Shown here: one piece after another, positions 10,851 through 19,947 of the stretch
How the letters are laid out: every line of letters begins with the position of its first letter
How positions within the stretch are numbered: position 1 is the stretch's first letter
Source: Entoloma clypeatum
Taxonomy: Eukaryota > Basidiomycota > Agaricomycetes > Agaricales > Entolomataceae
NCBI GenBank assembly: GCA_963565915.1
Contig: OY751491.1
Location: forward strand, 4,588,001-4,652,000
Length of the DNA: 64,000 nt
Direction: 5' to 3'
Program-made: the position numbers and the translations under genes
The notes under the pieces: generated by a model
What the model saw: only the letters and a program-made list of their open reading frames with translations
Databases searched by the model: none
Told to the model about the DNA's origin: nothing

Positions 10851-11161
10851 GTTGAAGTTCCACCTGGGCGCTAGCCGCAGGTGTACTGAGCAACACGGCT
10901 ACAGTGGAAGTACTCTACGATACCGCTATAGTCACTTACATGGTTTGGAGGGGGGGTAAGGCTGGTAAGAGCGGTTGAGGCTGGTGAGAGCGATGGAGCT
11001 GGTTAAGAGTCAAGAGACAACTTGTTGATATTGACAGTTTCCTGGTCTTATATACCGTACTACTGTTTGTACCAACCAAACAAGTATGTAATGAAGATAT
11101 GTAAAGGTCACGTGATGTAATCTAATCTAATCTAATCTACGTGATGGGAAAAGTTTCAACA
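10851..11161 (-). repeat. 5' LTR of copia copy 1
   Basis: Pair of 5372-5683. The coding-strand start TGTTGAAAC is at 11161 and the end CTTCAACA is at 10851. It holds a TATATA core that may serve as promoter. Confidence 0.93.
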
Positions 11162-11240
11162 TGTCTGTCTTTGAACATCCCAGGATCTTTGATGATCTTG
11201 GATGTATCCATCGTTTGCACTGTCGGTGCTTCTGCCATGT

Positions 11241-11992
11241 CTAGAACCTGCAGAGTAAGAGAGGTGTCGGGTTGTTGGGATGAAGATGGGGTTCGGGATA
11301 CAGGTAAGGATTGAAAATGAGTCCCTGTTCTAGGCGTCTGTTCGATATCTGACTGCGCGGAGTCAAAAGTAAATTCGTCAGGGGACTCGTCGGCGGAATC
11401 GGTGGCAAAACGTTCGGGGTATTTCCTCTGTAGATCTCTAAGGAATCTCTGTTCCTGCGCGTCTGTTGGTCACGAGAAGGGGTCAAGTCTCTCGTTTCGT
11501 GCCCAACGGTTGTACTCGGTCTGTTGCTCGTTGGTGGTGAAGTGGGCGTAGATCTGCTGCTTCGAGTAAGACGTGGTGATGTGGCTCTGGGACGTCTCGA
11601 TGTGAGCGTCCTAATCAATCTTCTGATAACGGTTGTCTGGACACCGATAAACTCTCTGATCTCTGTGATCCGACCTGTCTGAGGTCCTTCTTGAACGCGA
11701 AAGCCTTCGAGTTCGTTCTGTCGGGCGTTGTAACGCGCGATCTGGTGTTGCCGAGCAAGATGGATGCTCTCTGCTATCTCGCCGTGGGGGCGATGCTCGT
11801 CGTTGTCTAGTTCTTCGTCAAGCACCTGCTGTAGGATGCGACGGATCTCCGATTCGATGTACTGCTGGATAAGCGTAAAATCGATACTGTCTCGAGGACT
11901 TAGCTCCTCCTGTCGGGCTTCTGGCGTGCTGAATGGGTTACTGGTGAAGTCTTCAAAGAAGCGCGACGTCTTGACTCGTCTGGTAGTTGCTC
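11241..11992 (-). CDS. Gypsy upstream ORF (ORF0/N-terminal gag region), copy 1
   Basis: An open frame precedes gag and ends in TAG two bases before the gag ATG. In copy 2 (18350-19078) the frame begins with ATG; here that codon is ACG, so no AUG start exists before the internal GTG at 11825. Because ACG to ATG is a CpG change, ACG may be the ancestral state. The second half of the region is also open in the gag frame (-1), with one TGA, and third-position differences between copies fit that frame better. It may therefore be the N-terminal part of gag reached by frameshifting, rather than a separate protein. The first part is charged and helical in character. Function unknown. Confidence 0.45.
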
Positions 11993-12016
11993 TCTTCGCT
12001 CTGGGCGAACCTAACG

Positions 12017-12027
12017 AGATTTAGCAA
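12017..12027 (-). other. Self-priming PBS of gypsy copy 1
   Basis: On the coding strand TTGCTAAATCT begins two bases after the 5' LTR. It is the exact 11-nt complement of AGATTTAGCAA (coding strand; 12103-12113) lying just downstream of the LTR TATA box, where the mRNA should begin. This is the arrangement described for the self-primed Tf1 element of fission yeast. Confidence 0.8.
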
Positions 12028-12029
12028 CT

Positions 12030-12399
12030 TGTTATGCGTAACAAACCGTTCCAAGGTTCGGGCAGAGTATGCAGGAATATGGAAAGGCGAAGAGCAATGT
12101 AATTGCTAAATCTAAGGAATGTAGCTATGGTACATGAGGTTTATATAGTACTGACTATGAGCGGTAGCGAATGAGTCAGTAACTGCGGAAGGCAGTGCGC
12201 ATGAGTAAGGCGACTGCGGAAGGCTATGCACTAATGAGTAAGCTGACTACGGAATGAGTCAGACAGCTGCGGAAAGCGAGTCAGCGCGGGAGCGAAGTAT
12301 ACTAAAGGAAATAAAGTATAATACGATATGTGTAAGTGGGGGCCGATGAGTAAAAGTGAAAAGGTAAGCGTATACGTCCGTAGTCGTTAGTCCGTAACA
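12030..12399 (-). repeat. 5' LTR of gypsy copy 1
   Basis: 370 bp, TGTTA/TAACA ends. On the coding strand a TATATAAA box (12140-12147) lies about 34 nt upstream of AGATTTAGCAA, the predicted transcript start. TSD TCAAT follows at 12400. Confidence 0.95.
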
Positions 12400-14731
12400 T
12401 CAATGGTCTTATCCATTAAGAATAGAATTATTGTGTCAAGTCTATGGTTAAGCCCTCAGAATGTGACTGTTCCCATGATCATGACTAAAGGTGGTCCAGT
12501 GGTATGTAGACTCTCTAGGTAGCCAGTAGTACCATCAGTTCCAATAGAATGTGTTTAATGGGAGCAACATTATATTCTTTTATTGATAAAAGTGTGGGAT
12601 TTATGCATTTTTATGCACAGCTGCACAGTGGTCGTATCATCTCCCCCACACTAAAAACAGATTGTCCCCAATCATCAGGATGGACTGTTTTTGGGTCAAC
12701 AGGTTCATTATTTCATCAAAATCTTTTAAGTTTATTTCGCATTTTTCCCTTTTTATTTACTAGTCCGGGTTAATGGACGAGCAAATGGCGGGGTACTCTC
12801 TTTGCATCCAGTGACAGTGCGGACCATCGGAGAGCTGCAACAGCTCTGCCTTCAGTCGAGCATGTGTGAGTGGCCCGGTGTTTACTACACTTGACGCCAG
12901 TTCTCACGGTTCCATTTGTAGCAACTCATTTAAGTCGCATGCATCAGGTGATCAATTGGTCATCCGTTGATTTGGTCACGGTATCAACAATGAGCGGTGA
13001 GTGCTTCCGTCCTCGTTTCTCACTCCGTCAAGATCCGTTCGACATCCTCAAGTGAGTCCTGTTTCATTCTGTTTTATTCCATTTAATTGAAGTCCTCAAG
13101 ACTTCGACACCGGACGTCAAGTCCATTTCCACTCAGCATGTTTCATTTCCGAATTCCGAGCCGCCGCGCGAATGCTCTCAATCAACAATGCGCGGTGTGT
13201 GGGACTTTGTCCTTGGTCTCTTTTGCTTCCGTCCCTCACTTCGTCGAGTTTCATTCGACACAGTGGGTAAGTCGGGTCTTCTTTCATTCTATTCATTTAA
13301 TTCATTTGAACCTTTCCAGGTCCATGCAGATTTCGAACAACGGATCGTCAAGACCATTCGAGCGAGCCGTTTCAGATTCAGGGCCGACGCGCCGGGTAGG
13401 GACCAGAGCGTTGGCGTGGGTCAATTTCGGTAGCCGGTGGGTCTTTGCATTGCATCAATGCAACCTTACGGGTACGCTGGTTTTTTTTTTGTGCATAGAT
13501 CGTTTGTTCAACACGATCGTCAGCTTCACCGACCCTGTCCGGTTTTGGATTCTGGATTCAGGAAAGACATGCTGTCTTTCCTAATGGCCCGACCTGGTGT
13601 CGGTCGTTCCCATTCATTCTGGTACGGTTTCGTTTGTCCATATCAAGATCAAGAAATTTTTGTCCAGTGCATGCCTGTTACATTGGAACAGTACGATCTT
13701 CAACTGTCTCAATGTTGTTCAACACCGTTCGGTCAAAATCGCAAAATCTCAGGCCAAGTCCAGCCGTTCGCGAGCCGGCGATAGACCGAAATCGAGCTCA
13801 GGCGTTGTCAATCACCAAGTACCCGACAATCGATCCAGCGGTAAGACTTTGTCAATCTCAGAGGGGCAAGACAGGGCAAGACAAGGTGTGTAATCACACT
13901 CCTCCCTCCCCAGGCAAGAAGATCTGACTCTCCGAGTCATAGCGTTCCAGCATGTCAAGCTCGAACTCGATGCATTTCAAGTCCATGTCTACTGAGCGTC
14001 TCCGGTTGCAAGTCCAGCTCGTTCTGCGCGATACGAAGCACGGCGGACACACATTTACTGTCTACCAGACGAGGTATGCCGTCCTTTTGTTCACTTGTCG
14101 CCCTCCATTTAATGGCAGCCAATCAAGGTGCGGGGATGCTTTCAATAGCAATCCTAGGGTTTTGTTTCGAGGCAGAGAGGCCGGGTAAGCTTCTCTGAAT
14201 GTTTATCTGACAGGGATGACTCGGCAGAGGCTACCAGTTCGAGAAGCGCTGCTTGGTACAGGCAGAACCGGGACACCACCAAGTCCTTACGACCAGGTAT
14301 GTTCATTGTACATGTATCACCGCCTGTCACATTCAATTTGGCAAACTGTTTGCTTCATTTTCGGCCAAACAGCGACAGTACCAAAGTCCTCATGACCAGG
14401 TACATTGTCCTTACATCCAATCATAGTCATTTTTGGTTCACAAACAATTTCCAGCATCCTAGGGACGTCAATAAGTACAAACGTCTCATTTCAACTGTGG
14501 GGCGGTGGGCGGGCCTTTCGGGTCGTTGCAGAAGGTAGAACAAGCTATGGTCTGCTCGCATATGAGGCGTGTCACCTTCGCGGCAACACGTGGTGTTTTG
14601 AGAGGGCAAGTAAGGTACGTCTGCCTTATCGTCCGTTCCAGAGTCAAATCTAACAGCTCGTTCTCATTCAGGATGGCTGCTTAGGCATTGTACACTGGAG
14701 TAGCCACGGACGTCGTCCTTTTGAGAAGCGG
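12400..14731. other. Degraded non-coding or relic region
   Basis: No recognisable protein is encoded. Two segments look like fungal introns of related sequence: 13051-13099 and 13266-13320 both start GTRAGT, contain a TTCATTCT..TTTAATT core, and end in AG. Two imperfect 27-bp repeats ending in CCAGG|GTA (14272-14297 and 14374-14400) also resemble exon ends. This suggests the remains of a spliced gene or transposon leader, perhaps the 5' part of the gypsy remnant that follows. No second copy of the 15367-15799 LTR was found here. Confidence 0.4.
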
Positions 14732-15355
14732 ATGGAGATCGAGGTGGTAGCAGATTTCAGCCAGCGGATGAAGTCCGCTCTAGAGGAGGCTTGTGCAGCA
14801 CTGACAAAGGCAAAAGACGACATGGCGCGATACTACAACCAGCATCGGAGCACCACTCCGACATTCCGCCCGGGGGACAAGGTCTTTTTAGACTCATCAC
14901 ACCTCAAAACCACCCGACCCACAAAAGGACTTGCACATCAATACATAGGCCCTTTCCCAGTGGTCCGACCTGTCGGAACACATGCCTACGAACTTCGCCT
15001 TCCCCCTTCCATGTCCCGCGTTCACCCAGTATTCCATGTCGTCAAACTTTCACTAGTTCCCGACGACCCTTTTCGATGCCAAGTCCGCTCTCCTCCGCCT
15101 CCGACGGTAGTCAGAGAAGAATTGGAGTATGATGTTGAAAACCTCTTGGACAGCCGACTACATCGAGGCAAGCTTCAATTCTTGGTCAAATGGAAGGGAT
15201 ATGGCTACGAAGAGAATTCCTGGGAAGCAGAAGACAATGTCCATGCTCCGCGCCTAGTCTGCGACTTCTACCGACGTCATCCGGGAGCTCCGCGGCAGAT
15301 CGCCGCCGCGATATTTGACTCATTTTGCCTGACACATCGAGATGCCATGCCTTGA
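14732..15355 (+). pseudogene. Gypsy integrase C-terminus and chromodomain, truncated
   Basis: A 207-codon open frame matches the last part of a Ty3/gypsy pol: the post-integrase region (FRPGDKVFLD, GPFPVV, SRVHPVFHV) and a chromodomain near residues 120-180 (LVKWKGYGYEENSWE). Protease, RT, RNase H and the integrase core are missing upstream, so this is a 5'-truncated remnant. It is clearly a different family from the two complete gypsy copies in this window. It is followed by a purine tract and an LTR in the expected order. Confidence 0.85.
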
Positions 15356-15366
15356 AGGGGGGGTGA

Positions 15367-15799
15367 TGTAAGGGCAACCACTTTCACTTTTCACTTTTCC
15401 TTTCCTTTCTTCCTTTCCTTTCTATTCCACCATCTCCGACGTCCTCTGATTGTATCCGCTGTCTCCGACATCTTATCCACCTCTCCGCATCCGACGACTC
15501 CGCCCCCATCCGCTACTCCGCATGTCTGATTGCAGGTACTATCATTCATCTTGTTTCCATTCATCCTTCATCGCTACTCCCGATCATTGCTCATCATTCA
15601 TGTGTCTCGTTTTATCTCTTATTTCATATCTCATTTTACTATTTATCTCGCTAGCTTGCAGGGGAATCCTTAGAACTTTCTCTTTGGATCTCCCTTGCAA
15701 GGTGTGTGTTGTATCACTTATCAGACTGCTCAATCTAAACTTCGGATCTCCCTTGCAAGTATCTGAGTTTGAGTCTTGGATCATAAGGTCGCCCTTACA
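15367..15799 (+). repeat. LTR of the truncated gypsy remnant
   Basis: 433 bp bounded by TGTAAGGGC and GCCCTTACA, a perfect 9-bp inverted end pair. A G7 run (15357-15363) sits just upstream as polypurine tract, 3-10 bases from the LTR start. It lies directly downstream of the chromodomain fragment, so it is the 3' LTR. No 5' partner is in the window. Confidence 0.82.
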
Positions 15800-15849
15800 G
15801 TGGTGGGGTAAATATAGTGAACAAAGGATGATGTAATATAGTATTTTTT

Positions 15850-16067
15850 ATCTTGATGAATGATGTGAACATTGATTGATGCATTTTATATAAGCACAAC
15901 CTGAGCCATGAATGTTTTCATGTGACAGGTTAAATAATAAATGTTCGACTTGTGTTCCTGTTTTTCCTTGGAACATTTATTATATAACCTGTCACATGAA
16001 AACATTCATGGCTCAGATTGTGCTTATATAAAATGCATCAATAAATGTTCACATCATTTATCAAGAT
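15850..16067. repeat. 97-bp-arm palindrome, hairpin-forming
   Basis: Arms 15850-15946 and 15971-16067 are inverted copies with few mismatches, separated by 24 nt. The right end ATCAAGAT mirrors the left start ATCTTGAT. No clear target-site duplication is seen. It could be a MITE or a foldback remnant. It abuts a 38-bp sequence (15814-15851) also found in the Helitron 5' inverted repeat. Confidence 0.8.
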
Positions 16068-16241
16068 GAGGGTATGACCCGTGCCGTATGGCGTGGGCAT
16101 GAGAAAATGTGCCATATGGCACAGAGATTGGTGTGGTGTGAAAAAGTAACTGTTTGTGTCCATAATTGATGTATTATAGAATCATTTTTCCAAAAAATTG
16201 CATCACATGTATGTCTACTGCACTCAAGCCTCCTGCCTTTC

Positions 16242-16730
16242 TGTTGTTTACCTGTTGCTTACCAATTGCAAAAATCTGGGTTTTCCACTAAACCTGGTTG
16301 GTAAGTCCAATCACTTTCTGTTGTTTACCCGTTGCTTACTGAGTCGCTTCAACAAAATGATGGGGGAAATACATTCCACCTTCTGTATTCTTGATTTGTG
16401 CATTGAATGAGTGAATTTGACTGGAGAAGTAAGGGAAATAATGTTCCAATCAGTCATGAAACCCATGTTCTCCCCATTTCAACAAAACACTGAATATAAG
16501 CAGATCTGTGGAACGGATTTCTATCATCTCTTTTGTCCCTTGCATTATCCATATTATGGATGATTTTTGCTGAATGAATAAGCTGGGAATTGTCTATACA
16601 GTACACACCCTGACCCCCTCTTTTCTGCTTGTTTTCACAATATCAACAGATCCGTGGAACAATCCCTATCATCTTTTTTGGCCCTTGCATTATGCAGATT
16701 TTTGCTGAAGGAATAAGCCAGAAAGTCCCT
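16242..16730. repeat. Two short tandem duplications
   Basis: A motif beginning CTTTCTGTTGTTTACC recurs about 75 bp apart (near 16242 and 16316). A block of about 100 bp containing GATCYGTGGAAC and CCCTTGCATTAT recurs near 16492-16600 and 16637-16730. Copies are diverged. The rest of 16068-17100 holds no gene that I can support. Confidence 0.65.
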
Positions 16731-17108
16731 ACACAAATTGTAACAATTCTGCAGTCTCATCAAGCAAATATCTTATTTCTTTACAGCCATCCATGGTTAT
16801 TTTTATTTCACTCCATATTTTGTTCAGGTTACTCAAATACATGCTACAATAGATGGCCCACATAGTATACATACCTTCAGTGAAAGGATCCAGAATATTC
16901 AGTGAATTGATGGCTGCATCAATGGATTGATGGGAGATTGATGGAGCCATGGCTCGTGCTTTGCACTCGTCGGACAGTACATGGGAGGGATTTTGCTTGA
17001 CTTACCAATCCTGACTCAGCTTACTAAGATTCATCAATCTTAGTCAGTTCTGACCAATCTTAGTCATCGACCCCTGCCCTCCCACTTGTTATAGACGAGC
17101 TTATTAAC

Positions 17109-17124
17109 CCGTGCTTCGCTACGG
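17109..17124 (-). other. Candidate Helitron 3' subterminal hairpin
   Basis: CCGTAGCGAAGCACGG on the minus strand folds as a six-pair stem with one bulged A and a GAA loop, 245 bp downstream of the RepHel stop. Helitrons end a few bases after such a hairpin, but no CTRR is at the usual distance. Confidence 0.5.
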
Positions 17125-17931
17125 CAGTGAGCATTGCTCGCGGTGCTCGCAGACATATGTACAATATTTCATAGCAATATTCAGTTCCACCCCCCAGAGG
17201 GGGGTGGGGGATGGGGACAGTGTTTGTTATCTACAATGTTTTACAAATATATCATACAGCACAGAGGTAGTTATATATATAAATATTTAGAATACTACAG
17301 TTATCCATTTCTTTCTTATCTGTTATCTTATAGTAAGTCAATTGTCCAAAATCCAATCTTATCACCCACTTACAATTCCAAACCACGAAAAACTGCCTTG
17401 TACACAATGTTTTGTGTCTTGTTATCCATATTTCCTTCCAGCAGCAAAACCTTGATCTGATCTCCTGATGTACACCGTGACAATCCAACATACAATTGTC
17501 CATGCGAAAACACTGGCATCTGCAAAGACAATCCCACTTTTTCCAATCCCTGCCCTTGAGACTTGTTGATCATCATCGCAAATGACAACCGAACTGGAAA
17601 CTGCAATTGTCGCAATGGTACTGGAAGTGTTTCATCTGATGGCTCCAATGTTACATGTGGAATCAGTGCAATTTTTCCAGCAAACTTTGCATCTCCAGTA
17701 ATAATCCAGCACTTCAACAAACGATGTCGCACTTCTTCCACAATCATCCGTGTTCCATTGCACAGTCCCAGAGATGGATCCAGATTTCGAAGCGCCATGA
17801 TCGGTGCTCCAGCCTTTAGTATAAGCTTCACAAGTGGAAGTCCTCCTGACTTGAGAGATGCAAGAAACTCTGTCGGATACAAGTGTCCATCATCACCACC
17901 AGGCAGATTGACAGAATCAACACTCCATTTG

Positions 17932-18289
17932 TGTTACGGACTTACCGGTTTGTATGTTATGCACTTTTCCCTTGCATTGTACCTTCGTTATTTCTTTGAC
18001 TCATCGGACCGCTTATTCATTTACCTTTACTCTACCATTCTCCTTTAGTATACTTCGCTCCCGCGCTGACTCGCACTCCGCAGTAGGGATTACTCAGTCC
18101 GCAGTCGTCTGACTCACTTTGCACTGCCTTTCTGCAATTACTGACTCACTCGCTACCGCTCGTAGCCAGTACTATATAAACCCCATGTACCATAGCTACA
18201 TTCCTTAGATTTAGCAATCACTTTGCTCTTCGCCTTTCCACTTCCTGCATACTCTGCCCGAACCTTGGAACGGTTTGTTAAGCATAACA
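17932..18289 (+). repeat. 5' LTR of gypsy copy 2
   Basis: 358 bp, TGTTA start, TAACA end. Contains a TATATAAA box (18173-18180). Confidence 0.95.
18173..18217 (+). promoter_or_regulatory. LTR TATA box and predicted transcript start
   Basis: TATATAAA at 18173-18180 is followed 34 nt after its first base by AGATTTAGCAA (18207-18217), which is the complement of the PBS. Self-priming elements use the first bases of the mRNA as primer, so 18207 is the predicted first transcribed base. The start site is inferred, not observed. Confidence 0.65.
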
Positions 18290-18291
18290 AG

Positions 18292-18302
18292 TTGCTAAAT
18301 CT
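18292..18302 (+). other. Self-priming PBS of gypsy copy 2
   Basis: TTGCTAAATCT begins two bases after the 5' LTR and is exactly complementary over 11 nt to 18207-18217. It is identical in copy 1 although the LTRs have diverged. Confidence 0.8.
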
Positions 18303-18349
18303 CGTTAGGTTCGCCCAGAGCGAAGAGAGCAACTACCAGACGAGTCAAG

Positions 18350-19078
18350 ATGTCGCGCTTCTTTGAAGACTTCACCAGTAACCCATTCAGCACGCCAGAA
18401 GCCCGACAGGAGGAGCTAAGTCCTCGAGACAGTATCGATTTTACGCTTATCCAGCAGTACATCGAATCGGAGATCCGTCGCATCCTACAGCAGGTGCTTG
18501 ACGAAGAACTAGACAACGACGAGCATCGCCCCCACGGCGAGTTAGCAGAGAGCATCCATCTTGCTCGGCAACACCAGATCGCGCGTTACAACGCCCGACA
18601 GAACGAACTCGAAAGCTTTCGCGTTCAAGAAGGACCTCAGACAGGTCGGATCACAGAGATCAGAGAGTTTATCGGTGTCCAGACAACCGTTATCAGAAGA
18701 TTAATTAGGACGCTCACATCGAGACGTCCCAGAGCCACATCATCACGTCTTACTCAAAGCAACAGATCTACGCCCACTTCACCACCGAAGAACAACAGAC
18801 CGAGTACAACCACTGGGCACGAAACGAGAGACTTGACCCCTTCTCGAGACCAACAGACGCGCAGGAACAGAGATTCCTTAGAGATTTACAGAGGAAATAC
18901 TCTGAACGTTTTGCCACCGATTCCGCCGACGAGTCCCCTGACGAATTTACTTTTGACTCCGCGCAGTCAGATATCGAACAGACGCCTAGAACAGGGACTC
19001 ATTTTCAATCCTTACCTGTATCCTGAACCCCATCTTCATCCCAACAACCCGACTCCTCTTCTCCTCTGCAGACTCTAA
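18350..19078 (+). CDS. Gypsy upstream ORF (ORF0), copy 2
   Basis: 242-codon frame from ATG 18350 ending in TAA two bases before the gag ATG at 19081, the same stop-AC-ATG spacing as in copy 1. N-terminal half acidic and likely helical; C-terminal half rich in Ser, Thr, Pro and Arg in this frame. After about 18725 the gag frame (-1) is also open up to a TGA (CGA in copy 1) near 19024 and reads more like a protein, with third-position changes between copies. The ATG may itself be a CpG-decay product of ACG. Whether ORF0 is a protein, a frameshifted gag N-terminus or leader cannot be settled here. Confidence 0.45.
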   Translation: MSRFFEDFTSNPFSTPEARQEELSPRDSIDFTLIQQYIESEIRRILQQVLDEELDNDEHRPHGELAESIHLARQHQIARYNARQNELESFRVQEGPQTGRITEIREFIGVQTTVIRRLIRTLTSRRPRATSSRLTQSNRSTPTSPPKNNRPSTTTGHETRDLTPSRDQQTRRNRDSLEIYRGNTLNVLPPIPPTSPLTNLLLTPRSQISNRRLEQGLIFNPYLYPEPHLHPNNPTPLLLCRL

Positions 19079-19080
19079 AC

Positions 19081-19947
19081 ATGGCAGAAGCTCCGGCTGT
19101 ACAAACAATGGATACATCCAAGATCATCAAGGATCCTGGGATGTTCAAGGACAGATACACCTTTGACGAGTGGTGGAAAGCCACCAAACTATACATCAGG
19201 TTCCAAAAGAGCCTCACAGACGATCAGAAGATTCTTGCGGTATTATCCCGCATGATGGAAGGGTCCAGCAGACACTGGGCCAGTAACAAGTTAGACGCTC
19301 TTACCGCTGACAACGAGAACATCACCTGGCTAGGTTTTTCCGATGATATCACCACACGATTCTCCATCGCCAACAAGTCGGTCGCTGCCAAAGCGAGACT
19401 CGAAGTCCTGAAACAAGAGAAACACACTGTTGATGAATTCTTGGATGAATTTGAAGAACTCTTGGGACTGTCAAACCTTGGCGAAGAAACTGGGAAATAC
19501 ATCCTAGAGAAAAACGTCAACCGCAGAATCTCTGAACAAGTGGCTAGCGATGGCAAGACGTACACCGATTACGCAAAGGAGATCCGAAACAAGGGACGAC
19601 AGATGGAAGGACACGCGCTGGTCATCTGAGGTGGTGGCGACATGCGCACCGGATCGGGTACCACTTATGGCGGTCAGGGCAAGGCCATGGAAATTGACAA
19701 AGCAGGAGTAGCCCATTGCTACAACTGTCAACGCTTCGGTCATCTGGCTAAAGACTGTAGCGCTCCAAAGAAGAAAGATGGTCGCAAGTGTTTTAACTGT
19801 GACTAAGAAGGCCATATCGCGCGCAACTGCCGCAAGCCGAAGAAGAACTCCGGAAGGGTTAGGAAGGTGTCTGAGGAAGATGCCGAGAATGATGAAACCA
19901 CAATCTTAGAAACCGAAGAGAAGGATTTTCCCGAAGGGTCCGATTAA
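19081..19947 (+). pseudogene. gag: Gypsy gag, copy 2, two premature stops
   Basis: Begins MAEAPAVQTMDTSK. It matches copy-1 gag through the capsid-like region and two zinc knuckles (CYNCQRFGHLAKDC and the second, CFNCD..). Two nonsense changes relative to copy 1: CGA to TGA at 19627-19629 and CAA to TAA near 19804, inside the second knuckle. It ends at the same TAA as copy 1, overlapping the pol frame in -1. Confidence 0.88.

Larger units (their letters stand above)
5372..11161 (-). mobile_element. Ty1/copia LTR retrotransposon, copy 1 (nested in gypsy gag)
   Basis: Element of about 5.8 kb with about 311-bp LTRs (5372-5683 and 10851-11161, right boundary +/-1), ends TGTTGAA/TTCAACA, and 5-bp TSD TGTCT (5367-5371 and 11162-11166). 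The order gag-protease-integrase-RT-RNaseH within one intact frame identifies copia. The PBS matches the anticodon arm of initiator tRNA-Met, and a purine tract abuts the 3' LTR. It interrupts gypsy copy 1. A second intact copy is at 38218-44001. LTRs differ by only about one base plus a possible 1-nt indel, so this looks recent and potentially mobile. Confidence 0.96.
4577..11238 (-). pseudogene. gag: Gypsy gag split by a nested copia element
   Basis: Gag starts at the ATG at 11238 and is interrupted after 11162 by copia (5372-11161). It resumes at 5371 and ends at 4577. The TSD TGTCT flanks the copia, and removing copia plus one TSD restores the frame seen in copy 2 (from 19081). Towards its C-terminus are two zinc knuckles, CYNCQRFGHLAKDC and CFNCDQEGHIARNC, typical of nucleocapsid. 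The end is acidic. The ORF upstream stops at 11241-11243, two bases before this ATG. Gag packages RNA and forms the particle; this copy cannot make it from an uninterrupted message. Confidence 0.88.
38..12399 (-). mobile_element. Chromodomain Ty3/gypsy LTR retrotransposon, copy 1
   Basis: LTR retrotransposon bounded by 370-bp LTRs (38-407 and 12030-12399) that begin TGTTA and end TAACA. It is flanked by the 5-bp direct repeat TCAAT (33-37 and 12400-12404), so the insertion boundaries are exact. Order on the minus strand: 5' LTR, self-complementary PBS, upstream ORF, gag, pol with a C-terminal chromodomain, a small third ORF, 3' LTR. The LTRs differ by one visible C/T at a CpG, so the insertion is young. 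Gag is disrupted by a nested copia element (5372-11161). Without that, the element would be about 6.6 kb. Ty3/gypsy assignment rests on the domain order protease-RT-RNaseH-integrase and the chromodomain. Confidence 0.95.

Noticed and set aside
12549..12773. 74-codon plus frame after the gypsy
   Set aside because: No domain, no splice context, and in degraded repeat DNA.
13545..13570. FWILDSG resemblance to the copia protease signature
   Set aside because: Short match only; flanking sequence lacks the rest of the protease or any integrase motif.
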